Assembly: GCF_024362365.1 (NCBI RefSeq)
Contig: NZ_CP101464.1
Span: 744,001 to 808,000 of the forward strand
Direction: 5' to 3'
DNA length: 64,000 bases
Origin: Janibacter sp. CX7
GTDB lineage: Bacteria; Actinomycetota; Actinomycetes; Actinomycetales; Dermatophilaceae
Below, one piece after another: positions 1 to 8,500 of this stretch. Position 1 is the first letter of the stretch. Every line of letters begins with the position of its first letter. Position numbers and translations under genes: made by a program. Under the pieces are notes generated by a model. That model searched no databases and had not been told where the DNA came from. It saw only the letters and a program-made list of their open reading frames with translations.

Positions 1-14
1 GCTGAGGTGGTCCG

Positions 15-626
15 TCAGCCGGAGTGCTCCTCCCAGACGCCGGAGCTGCCGCGCCGGTGGGAGTGGAGCAGGTGGGTGTCGACGATGCCGACCGCCTCCA
101 TGAGCGCGTACATCGTCGTCGGGCCGACGAAGGAGAAGCCGCGGGCGCGCAGCGCCTTGGACAGGGCGAGCGACTCGGGGGAGCGGGTCGGGACCTCGGC
201 GATGGTGCGCGGCCGGGGCGTCTGCTCCGGCTGGAAGGACCACACGAAGTCGACGAGCCCGCCGTCCTCGCGCAGCCGGACGGTCGCGGCGGCATTGCCG
301 ATCGTGGCGAGGATCTTCGCCCGGTTGCGCACGATGCCGGCGTCGGCCATGAGGCGCTCGACGTCGTCGTCGCCGTAGGCCGCGACGACCTCGGGGTCGA
401 AGCCGTCGAAGGCCGTGCGGAAGGCCGGTCGCTTGCGCAGGATCGTCGCCCACGACAGCCCGGACTGGAAGGCCTCGAGGCTGATCCGCTCGAAGAGCCC
501 CTGCTCGTCTCGCACCGGCATGCCCCACTCGGTGTCGTAGTAGTCGCGGATCAGGGGGTCGGTGCTCGCCCACGTGGGTCGGGCCAGCCCGTCCTCGCCG
601 ACGACGACGCCGGTGTCGGCGCTCAT
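15..626 (-). CDS. tag: DNA-3-methyladenine glycosylase I
   Basis: This 203-aa protein belongs to the Tag family, which removes 3-methyladenine from alkylated DNA. The family core is clear: TDPLIRDYYDTEWG near the N-terminus, LFERISLEAFQSGLSW (containing the expected catalytic Glu and the aromatic base-stacking residues) and FDGFDPEVVA. The cysteines and histidine that form the zinc snap in E. coli Tag (RCPW, YHDEEWG and the C-terminal HLxxC) are not conserved. The sequence reads RPTW, YYDTEWG and HLLHSH, so the zinc site is probably lost. The ATG overlaps the stop of ogt in an ATGA, so tag is the third gene of a sigma factor-ogt-tag operon and is probably translationally coupled. Confidence 0.93.
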   Translation of the reverse strand: MSADTGVVVGEDGLARPTWASTDPLIRDYYDTEWGMPVRDEQGLFERISLEAFQSGLSWATILRKRPAFRTAFDGFDPEVVAAYGDDDVERLMADAGIVRNRAKILATIGNAAATVRLREDGGLVDFVWSFQPEQTPRPRTIAEVPTRSPESLALSKALRARGFSFVGPTTMYALMEAVGIVDTHLLHSHRRGSSGVWEEHSG

Positions 627-1222
627 GCGGCCGCCTCGAGCGCGAGGAGGGTCGACTTCGCCTCGAGACCGCCGAGGTAGCCGCCGAGCGACCCGTCGGA
701 GCGCAGCACCCGGTGGCAGGGGACGACGACGGGCAGCGGGTTGGTCGCGCAGGCCGTGCCGACGGCGCGCACCGCGCGCGGCCGACCGACGTGCTCGGCC
801 ACCTCGCGATAGGTCTGCGTGCTCCCGTAGCCGATGTGCGGCAGCCAGGCCTGCACCTCCTGGCGGAACCCGGACGACAGCGACAGGTCGAGCGGCAGGT
901 CGAAGTCGTGCCGGCGGCCGGCGAAGTACTCCTCGAGCTCCGCGGCGACCGCGTCGAGCCGGGCCGGCGCCTCGAGCACCCGCGGGCTCACCCGCGCGGC
1001 GAGCGACTCGAGCACCTCGTCGAAGCCCTCCCGCTCGAAGGCCACCCGCACCAGCCCGGTCGTCGTCGCCGCGAGCAGCAGCGGCCCGACGGGGGAGTCG
1101 ACGGTCCGGTAGGCGACGTCGAGCAGCCCTTCGGCGTCGGCGGCCGCGGCCAGCCGCCCGCGCAGCCGCTCACGGTCGCCGGCCGTCACGGTGAAGTCCT
1201 CCGGGCTCACGTCGGTCGTCAT
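623..1222 (-). CDS. ogt: Methylated-DNA-[protein]-cysteine S-methyltransferase
   Basis: This 199-aa suicide enzyme transfers the alkyl group of O6-alkylguanine to its own cysteine. The active-site PCHRV motif is at residues 168-172 with Cys169, followed by the GGYLGG segment. A helix-turn-helix region (TYREVAEHVGRPRAVRAVGTA) precedes it. The start is the ATG at 1222, inside an ATGA overlap with the upstream sigma-factor gene. The open frame extends far upstream, but that part is only a shadow of the sigma gene. Placement with tag and a sigma factor implies co-expression for alkylation damage. Confidence 0.93.
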   Translation of the reverse strand: MTTDVSPEDFTVTAGDRERLRGRLAAAADAEGLLDVAYRTVDSPVGPLLLAATTTGLVRVAFEREGFDEVLESLAARVSPRVLEAPARLDAVAAELEEYFAGRRHDFDLPLDLSLSSGFRQEVQAWLPHIGYGSTQTYREVAEHVGRPRAVRAVGTACATNPLPVVVPCHRVLRSDGSLGGYLGGLEAKSTLLALEAAA

Positions 1223-1719
1223 GACATCTCTCCTTGTCGGTCGTCGGCGAGCATCGCGCGCAGCCGCGCGATCCCGTCGGAGGCGGCGCGGCGCACGGCC
1301 GCCGGGGTGCCGCCGATGAGCTCGGCCGTCTGCGTGTGCGGCAGCCCGCCGAGGTAGTGGTAGGCGACGGCCAGCCGCTGGCGCTCCGGCAGCCGGGCCA
1401 CGACCTGCCAGAGGTCGCCACCCCCTTCGCCGGGGTTGCCGACGGGCGAAGGGAGGTCCGGCAGGTCGTCCGTGGGCACCGCCTGCCGGGCCCTGGCCCG
1501 GGTCACGTCGATCGCCTTGCGGTGGGCGACGCGCACGAGCCAGGCCTGGACGGTGGTGTCCTCGTCGAGGTCCGGCCACGAGCGGAGCGCCGCGAGGAAG
1601 GTCTCCGACCACGCGTCGTCGGCGTCCGGCCCGGGGCCGAGGACGGCGCGGCAGACCCGCAGCACGGTGTCGCCGTGCTGCGCGACCGCGGTCTCGAAGG
1701 GCTGCTGCATCGTCATCAC
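1219..1719 (-). CDS. ECF-type RNA polymerase sigma factor
   Basis: This 166-aa protein has sigma-70 region 2 (residues about 10-75, with DADDAWSETFLAALRSWPDL and WLVRVAHRKAIDVTRAR) and region 4 (residues about 105-160, with LPERQRLAVAYHYLGGLPHTQTAELIGGTPAAVRRAASDGIARLR). No anti-sigma gene is adjacent. It is the first gene of an operon with ogt and tag, each junction overlapping by 4 bp, so it may direct or report a DNA-alkylation response. Two Met codons (1719, 1716) could be the start. The assignment is from motif order, and the regulon is inference. Confidence 0.85.
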   Translation of the reverse strand: MMTMQQPFETAVAQHGDTVLRVCRAVLGPGPDADDAWSETFLAALRSWPDLDEDTTVQAWLVRVAHRKAIDVTRARARQAVPTDDLPDLPSPVGNPGEGGGDLWQVVARLPERQRLAVAYHYLGGLPHTQTAELIGGTPAAVRRAASDGIARLRAMLADDRQGEMS

Positions 1720-1752
1720 CGGGTAGACGCGTGGGCGCGCCCGGGTGTGAGG

Positions 1753-2328
1753 TCAGTCCTCCAGCGTCGCCCGCAGGGCGTGGACGAGGCCGGGGGCGAT
1801 GTCCTCACCGGTGGCAACCCGGTCGTCGCGGTCGTTGGCCCGCTGCCGCAGCAGGCACACGGCCCGGCCGTCGCGGTGGACGGCGACGAGCAGGCGCACG
1901 TCCTGCCGCTGCGGGTGCTGGGCGAGGGCGTCGACGGCCTCGTCGGGGTCCTGCGGCAGGTCGCGCTCGGCGCCCGGCGGGATGACGACCCGCTCGACGG
2001 CGAGGGCGACCCCGTCGACGGTCTCGGGCCAGGCCATCCGACCGAGGAGGGACTCGAGGTTGGACGTGCGGGGCAGGTCCTCCTGCTCGATGGCCGTGAG
2101 GGCGCCGGGGGCCCGGTCGGCGTCGCCGCTCAGGGCAGCGGCCAGCTGCGGCTCGGCCGCGGCGAGGGAGGCGGTGTCGACGAGGGCGAAGACGCGGGGG
2201 TTCTGGTCCCACCCGGCGGAGGCGACGTGGCGCTCGGTCTCGAGGGCGGCGACGGCGAGCGGCTCGGTGGTCGGCTGCGGCGCGGGGTCGGGGGTCTGGT
2301 CTGGTGACGAGTCGGGCACGAAGACCAT
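1753..2328 (-). CDS. PPA1309 family protein
   Basis: This 191-aa protein matches the actinobacterial PPA1309-type family, whose function is unknown. Features seen are an acidic, proline-rich N-terminal 25 residues, then AALETERHVASAGWDQNPRVFALVDT, a central LGRMAWPETVDGVALAVER and a C-terminal RLLVAVHRDGRAVCLLR. In many actinobacteria this gene sits divergently beside the UPF0182 gene, as here, with only 45 bp between the two starts. There is no signal peptide or membrane segment. Confidence 0.85.
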   Translation of the reverse strand: MVFVPDSSPDQTPDPAPQPTTEPLAVAALETERHVASAGWDQNPRVFALVDTASLAAAEPQLAAALSGDADRAPGALTAIEQEDLPRTSNLESLLGRMAWPETVDGVALAVERVVIPPGAERDLPQDPDEAVDALAQHPQRQDVRLLVAVHRDGRAVCLLRQRANDRDDRVATGEDIAPGLVHALRATLED

Positions 2329-2373
2329 GCTGCCCTACGGGCCCCCAGCCGGGCTGGGTACGGTGGCCCCACC

Positions 2374-5328
2374 ATGAGCAGCGCGAGTTGGCCGGAAGAC
2401 AAGGGGGGCGAGCAGCCGCCCCGGGGAGAGGGGCCCCCCGCCTCACGCGTGCCGCAGGCACGCCTGGCCAAGGTGCTGCTCGCCGTCGCGGCGGTGGTCG
2501 TGGCCGTCAGCCTCGCCGCCTCGCTGTGGACCGAGTCGCTGTGGTTCGGCTCCCTCGGCTACTCCGGCATGTGGTGGTCGCGGCTGCGCACCCAGGTCAT
2601 GCTCTTCGTCGTCGGCGGCCTGCTCACGGCCGTGCCCGTCGGGGTGAGCCTGTGGCTCGCCCACCGCACCCGCCCGCTGACCGTGCCGATGACGGCCGGC
2701 GAGCACGCGCTCGCGCAGTACCGCAGCGCCATCGAACCCTTCCGTCGCGCGACGGCGATCGCCCTCCCTTCGGTCCTGGGGATCCTCGGCGGACTGGCCG
2801 CCGCCGCCCAGTGGCAGACCTGGATGCTGTGGCGCAACGGCAGCTCCACCGGCGTGACCGATCCCGAGTTCGGCCGCGACGTCGGCTACTACCTCTTCGC
2901 CCTGCCGTGGTGGAGCTTCCTCGTCGGCTTCCTCACCGTCGTCGCCATCGCGACCCTGCTCGCCGCGCTCTTCGCGCACTACGTCTACGGCGGCATCGTC
3001 CCGCCGGGCCGCGGCCGGTCCAGCCGCGCGGCCTTCCTCCACCTGGCGATCATCGCCGCCGTCCTCGCGCTGCTGCGGGCGTGGAGCTATGTCCTCGACG
3101 CCCACGGCCTGACGACGCGCGAAGGGGAGGTCCTCACCGGTGTCGGGTACACCGGCGCGCACGCCATCGTGCCGACGAAGTACATCCTCGCCGTCGCCGC
3201 GGCGATGTGCGCCGGGCTCTTCCTCGCCTCGGTGCGCTCGCGCTCGTGGCGCCTGCCGGTCATCGCCGTCGGCACGCTCGTCGTGCTGTCGGTCGTCGTC
3301 GGCTCGATCTACCCGGCCCTCGTCGAGACCTACAAGGTCTCGCCCTCGCGCAACTCGCTCGAGGAGCCCTATCTCCAGCGCAACATCGACGCGACCCGGG
3401 CGGCCTACGGCGTCACCGACGTCAAGACGTCGAGCTATGACGCGGTCTCCGACGTCTCGTCCGGGCAGCTGCGCGAGGACGCCGACTCGATCCCCGGCAT
3501 CCGCCTGCTCGACCCGGCGGTCGTCAGCCCGACCTACCAGGAGCTGCAGGCGCAGCAGCCCTACTACACCTTCCACGACGAGCTCGACGTCGACCGCTAC
3601 GACGTCGACGGCGACATGGTCGACGTCGTCGTCGGGGCCCGCGAGCTCGACCTCGACAAGGTGCCCTCGGACCGGCGCGACTGGGTCAACGACCACACCG
3701 TCTACACGCACGGCTACGGCCTGGTCATGGCTCGCGGTGCGCAGTCGCGCGGTGGCGACCCGGAGTGGCTCAACCCCACGAGCGCGATCGGCGAGTACGA
3801 GCCGCGGATCTACTTCGGCGAGGAGATGCGCCACTTCTCCATCGTCGGGCAGGGCGACACCTCGACCCCGCGCGAGGTCGACCGGCCGACGGGCGGCGAG
3901 GAGTCGCGCTACACCTACCAGGGCGAGGGCGGCGTGGGCATCGGCTCGTGGCCCCGGCAAGCCGCCTATGCCATCACCCACCGCGACCTGAAGTTCCTGC
4001 TCTCCGACGCGGTCGGTGGCGACTCGCGCCTGCTCGAGCACCGCACGCCCACCGAGCGCGTCCAGCGGGTCGCGCCGTGGCTGACCCTCGACGACGACGT
4101 CTACCCGACGGTCGTCGACGGTCGCATCCAGTGGGTCGTCGACGGCTACACGACCTCCAACGACTACCCCTACAGCACCGCCTTCTCCATCTCGGGCGTG
4201 CAGTCGGGGCAGGTCTCCTCGGTGCAGACGCAGCGCAACAGCTCGCTCGTCGGCGACCGGATCAACTACATGCGCAACTCGGTCAAGGCGACCGTCGACG
4301 CCTACGACGGCACCGTGCGGCTCTACAAGTGGGACGACGAGGACCCGATCGTCAACGCCTGGGACAAGGCCTTCCCGGGGCTGCTCAAGAGCACGCAGTC
4401 GATCAGCGGCGACCTCATGTCGCACCTGCGCTACCCCGAGGACATCTTCCGCATGCAGCGCGCGGTCCTCGCCGACTACCACGTGACCGCGGCGAGCGAC
4501 TTCCGCGCCGGACAGGACCGCTGGCGGGTGCCGGACGATCCCTCCCGCGGGGACGACGGTGTGGCCCAGCCGCCCTACTTCCTCTCGCTCGCGATGCCCG
4601 ACCAGCGCGAGCCGGTGTGGTCGCTCACCTCGACCTACATCCCGCGGGGCACGCGCAATGTCATGGCCGGCTACCTGTCGGCCGACGGCGATGCCGGGTC
4701 GACGGCGGGCAAGCCGGCCGACGGCTACGGCGACCTGCGCCTGCTCTCGGTGCCACGGGACACGACCGTCCCGGGCGTCGGCCAGGTGCAGAACAACATC
4801 GTCTCCTCGACGGCGACGACCGGCTCGGGCTCGCAGACGCTGACCGACTGGATCAACAACGCCAACCGCGGTGGCTCGCAGGTGCACTTCGGCAACCAGC
4901 TCGCGCTGCCGGTGGGCGAGGGTTTCCTCCACGTCGAGCCGATCTACGTCTCCTCGGCTTCGGGCACGAGCTACCCGCAGTTGCGGGTCGTCGTCGCGAC
5001 CTTCGCCGGGCGGGTGGCGTGGGGCCAGACCCTCGACGCCGCCCTCGACGAGCTCTTCGGCGGCGACGCGGGCGTGGACGGCGGTGACGACGGCAGCAAG
5101 GAGCCGAAGGGCAAGGAGCCGGCCGAGCCGAAGAACCTCACCGCCGACGAGAAGAAGCTCCGCGAGGCGATCGCCGGCATGCAGCAGGCCTACAAGGACT
5201 CGGAGGAGGCCCTCGAGAAGGGCGACTTCACCGCCTACGGCGAGGCCCAGAAGGAGCTGAAGAAGTACCTCGAGGACGCCGCCGAGGCGCAGCCGGGAGG
5301 CGGCTCGGCGACTCTCGACGAGGGCTGA
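2374..5328 (+). CDS. UPF0182 family membrane protein
   Basis: This 984-aa integral membrane protein belongs to the widespread actinobacterial/cyanobacterial UPF0182 family, whose role is unknown. Seven or so hydrophobic helices occupy residues about 30-320: VLLAVAAVVVAVSLAASLW, LFVVGGLLTAVPVGVSLWL, SFLVGFLTVVAIATLLAALF and others. A large extracytoplasmic domain follows, with the conserved YPALVETYKVSPSRNSLEEPYLQRNI stretch split around residues 310-340. The C-terminal 80 residues are charged, Glu/Lys-rich and likely coiled coil. The length is usual for the family. A TACGGT hexamer lies 9 bp before the ATG. The gene ends 45 bp before the initiator tRNA. Confidence 0.95.
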   Translation: MSSASWPEDKGGEQPPRGEGPPASRVPQARLAKVLLAVAAVVVAVSLAASLWTESLWFGSLGYSGMWWSRLRTQVMLFVVGGLLTAVPVGVSLWLAHRTRPLTVPMTAGEHALAQYRSAIEPFRRATAIALPSVLGILGGLAAAAQWQTWMLWRNGSSTGVTDPEFGRDVGYYLFALPWWSFLVGFLTVVAIATLLAALFAHYVYGGIVPPGRGRSSRAAFLHLAIIAAVLALLRAWSYVLDAHGLTTREGEVLTGVGYTGAHAIVPTKYILAVAAAMCAGLFLASVRSRSWRLPVIAVGTLVVLSVVVGSIYPALVETYKVSPSRNSLEEPYLQRNIDATRAAYGVTDVKTSSYDAVSDVSSGQLREDADSIPGIRLLDPAVVSPTYQELQAQQPYYTFHDELDVDRYDVDGDMVDVVVGARELDLDKVPSDRRDWVNDHTVYTHGYGLVMARGAQSRGGDPEWLNPTSAIGEYEPRIYFGEEMRHFSIVGQGDTSTPREVDRPTGGEESRYTYQGEGGVGIGSWPRQAAYAITHRDLKFLLSDAVGGDSRLLEHRTPTERVQRVAPWLTLDDDVYPTVVDGRIQWVVDGYTTSNDYPYSTAFSISGVQSGQVSSVQTQRNSSLVGDRINYMRNSVKATVDAYDGTVRLYKWDDEDPIVNAWDKAFPGLLKSTQSISGDLMSHLRYPEDIFRMQRAVLADYHVTAASDFRAGQDRWRVPDDPSRGDDGVAQPPYFLSLAMPDQREPVWSLTSTYIPRGTRNVMAGYLSADGDAGSTAGKPADGYGDLRLLSVPRDTTVPGVGQVQNNIVSSTATTGSGSQTLTDWINNANRGGSQVHFGNQLALPVGEGFLHVEPIYVSSASGTSYPQLRVVVATFAGRVAWGQTLDAALDELFGGDAGVDGGDDGSKEPKGKEPAEPKNLTADEKKLREAIAGMQQAYKDSEEALEKGDFTAYGEAQKELKKYLEDAAEAQPGGGSATLDEG

Positions 5329-5329
5329 T

Positions 5330-5358
5330 TTGGTGTGCCCCGTGCGTTCACGTAGAGT
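5330..5358 (+). promoter_or_regulatory. Promoter of the initiator tRNA
   Basis: TTGGTG (5330-5335) and TAGAGT (5353-5358) are separated by 17 bp, a good -35/-10 pair. The expected transcript start is near 5365, nine bases before the mature tRNA. Confidence 0.6.
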
Positions 5359-5373
5359 TGAGAACGCAACGAC

Positions 5374-5449
5374 GCGGGGTGGAGCAGTTCGGTAGCTCGC
5401 CGGGCTCATAACCCGGAGGTCGCAGGTTCAAATCCTGCCCCCGCTACCA
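5374..5449 (+). tRNA. Initiator tRNA-fMet (CAU), CCA encoded
   Basis: The 76 bases fold as a cloverleaf: acceptor CGCGGGG/CCCCGCT, anticodon stem CCGGG/CCCGG with loop CTCATAA, T stem GCAGG/CCTGC with loop TTCAAAT, discriminator A and encoded CCA. Initiator hallmarks are the unpaired C1:U72 and three consecutive G:C pairs at the base of the anticodon stem. It stands alone, with its own promoter and terminator. Confidence 0.97.
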
Positions 5450-5453
5450 CTCC

Positions 5454-5487
5454 GAGAGGCCCCCGACCATCTGGTCGGGGGCCTCTC
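5454..5487 (+). terminator. Rho-independent-type hairpin after tRNA-fMet
   Basis: A perfect 15-bp GC-rich stem (GAGAGGCCCCCGACC with its complement) has the tetraloop ATCT and begins four bases after the tRNA CCA end. No T-run follows, as is common in actinobacterial terminators. Confidence 0.8.
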
Positions 5488-5497
5488 GCATGTCCGG

Positions 5498-5534
5498 CCC
5501 TTCGAGACGGCCGCGGGCGGCCTCCTCAGGGACC
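5498..5534. repeat. CCCTTCGAGACG...CTCCTCAGGGACC palindromic repeat (family A)
   Basis: This is one copy of an interspersed imperfect palindrome starting CCCTTCGAGACG and ending CTCCTCAGGGACC, with a GGCCGCGGGCGGCC centre in this copy. Other copies are at 56647, 57844, 61188 and, expanded, at 58720-58905. It lies between the tRNA terminator and the NRPS gene. Confidence 0.8.
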
Positions 5535-5584
5535 GGGGCACCCGGTGCGCCGATCGTTCACCTTCGTGGGGGATCCTTCAGCGC

Positions 5585-8500
5585 GTGACGCCACCCTCGC
5601 CCCTGCTCCCTTCGCTCCTGGCCGGCGATCGCGCGCCCGCGCCGCGCACGCTCGTCGACATCTTCATGGGGGTCGTCGAGGAGCACCCGGACGCGCGGGC
5701 CGTCGACAGCGGCCAGGAGATGCTCACCTATGCCGAGCTCGCCGAGGCCGCGACGGCGCTGGCCGATCAGCTCGCGGAGCTCGGCATCGGGCCGGGGGAC
5801 AAGGTCGGGGTGCGCATCCGCTCCGGCTCCACCGACCTCTACGTGGCGATCATCGGCGTGCTCGTCGCCGGCGCCGCCTACGTGCCCGTCGACGCCGACG
5901 ACCCCGACGAGCGGGCGCGGGTCGTCTTCTCGGAGTCGCGGGCGGCCGCGATCATCGGCAACGACCTCGTCGTCACGACCACCGCTGTGGCACAGGGCCG
6001 TTCGCCGATCGAGCCGGCGGCGCCCACCCCCGAGGACGACGCCTGGGTGATCTTCACCTCCGGCTCCACCGGCACGCCGAAGGGGGTCGCCGTCACCCAC
6101 CGCAATGCCGCCGCCTTCGTCGACGCCGAGGCGCGGATGTTCCTCGTCGACGACCCGATCGGGCCGAGCGACCGGGTCATGGCGGGCCTGTCGGTCGCCT
6201 TCGACGCCAGCTGCGAGGAGATGTGGCTCGCCTGGGCCTACGGCGCCTGCCTCGTGCCCGCGCCGCGCTCGCTCGTGCGCTCCGGCGTCGACGTCGGCCC
6301 GTGGCTCGTGGCCAACGAGATCACCATCGTCTCGACCGTGCCGACCCTCGTCTCGCTGTGGCCGCCGAGCTCGCTCGAGCGGGTGCGGCTGCTCATCATG
6401 GGCGGCGAGGCCTGCCCGCCCGAGCTCGCCTCGCGCCTGCAGCGTGAGGGCCGCGAGGTGTGGAACACCTATGGTCCCACCGAGGCCACCGTCGTCGCGT
6501 GCGGCGCGATGCTCGACGGCTCCGACCCCGTGCGCATCGGCCTGCCGCTCGACGGCTGGGACCTCGCGGTCGTCGACGGCGAGGGCCACCCGGTGGCCGA
6601 AGGGGAGTCCGGCGAGCTGATCATCGGCGGTGTCGGCCTCGCCCGCTATCTCGACCCGGCCAAGGACGCCGAGAAGTACGCCCCCATGCCCACCCTCGGC
6701 TGGGATCGCGCCTACCGCTCCGGCGACGTCGTGCGCAACGACCCGGCCGGTCTCGTCTTCGCCGGTCGCGCCGACGACCAGATCAAGCTCGGCGGCCGAC
6801 GCATCGAGCTCGGCGAGATCGACGAGCAGCTGCTCCGCGTGCCCGGCGTCGTCTCGGCGGCCGCCGCCGTGCGTGCGACCGCCGCGGGCAACAAGCTGCT
6901 CGTCGGCTACCTGACGACCGACGAGCGCTACGACGCCGCGCACGCCCGCGACCTGCTGCGCGAGCGGATGCCCGCAGCCCTCGTGCCGCGCCTGGCCGTC
7001 GTCGACGAGCTGCCGACCCGCACCTCGGGCAAGGTCGACCGCGACGCCCTGCCGTGGCCCCTGCCCACCTCCGGCGACACCCCGGCGAAGGGGGAGCTCG
7101 GCGAGACCGCGCAGTGGGTCGCCGGCATCTGGGCCGAGGTCATCGGCGCCGACGTCGGCGACCCGAGCGACGACTTCTTCGACCTCGGGGGAGGCTCGCT
7201 CACCGCCGCGCAGGTCGTCAGCCGGCTGCGGGAGAAGCACCCCGAGACGACCGTCGGCGACCTCTACGCCCACCCGACGATCGGAGACCTCGGCGCCTGG
7301 CTCGACGAGGCGATGGCGACCTCGACGATGGTGCGGACCAACCGCAAGGTCCGCCCGATCCGCACGAAGACCCAGGTGGCGCAGCTCGTCGGGATGATCC
7401 CCCTTCGTGCTCTGGCCGGCATGCGCTGGCTCGCCTGGATCATGCTCGGCTCCACCATCGGCCACCTCGCCCTGCCGTGGCTGCCGACCTTCCCGCTGTG
7501 GCTCGTCGTGCCCATGGGCCTGGTCTTCCTCACCGGCCCCGGGCGCATGCTGCTCGCCGCGGCCCTGGCCCGGCTCGTGCTGCGCGGGGTGACCCCGGGC
7601 TCCCACCCGCGCGGCGGCAAGGTCCACCTGCGGCTGTGGCTGGCCGCTCGCACGCAGGACGAGCTCGCGGCGGCGGCGCTGTCCGGGGCCGTCTGGTTCC
7701 GCTGGTACGCGCGGCTGCTCGGGGCACGGATCGGCGAGGGCGTCGACCTGCACGCCCTCCCGCCGGTCACCGGCTGGCTCGACGTCGGCGCGGGTGCGGC
7801 CATCGAGCCCGAGGTCGACCTGCTCGGCTCCTGGATCGACGGCGACCGGGTGCAGGTCGGCCCGATCACCATCGGTGACCACGCGCGCGTCGGCGCACGC
7901 AGCACCCTCTCGCCCGGCACGGTCGTCGGCGCGGGGGCCGAGGTCGCCCCCGGCTCGCACGTCCTCGGGAGCGTGACGGCGGGGGAGTTCTGGTCCGGCT
8001 CGCCGGCCGAGCGCCAGGCATCGGCCCGGGGCCCGTGGTCGCGGGAGGACGCGCCGGCCCCGCGCCGCTGGCTCGTCGGCATGGGGCTCATCGCCCCGCT
8101 CGTCGCGAGCCTGCCCGGTGTGGCGACCCTCGTCGGTGGCCTCGTGCTCTGGCCGGGCGTCTCGGGGGCCGACTCGCTCGGCGAGGCGGTGCGCGCCGCG
8201 CTGCCGTGGCTGCCGCTGGCCGCCGTCGTCGGGTTCATCGCGCTCGCCCTGCTCGTCCTCGGCCTCACCCGGCTGCTCGGCAGCCGGATCGAGCCCGGTC
8301 ACTTCCCGGTGCGTTCGGTGCAGGGGCTGGCGATCATCTACACCGTGCGGCTGCTCGACGAGGCGCGCGAGTGGCTCTTCCCGATCTACTCCAGCGCCTT
8401 CACCCCGATCTGGCTGCGGCTGCTCGGCGCTCGCGTCGGCGAGGGCGTCGAGGCCTCGACGGTGCTGCTCGTGCCCAAGCTCGTGCGGGTGGGCGGCCAC

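Noticed and set aside
5374..5449. Defective tRNA because bases 1 and 72 do not pair
   Set aside because: An unpaired first position is a hallmark of initiator tRNA, and the three G:C anticodon-stem pairs agree.
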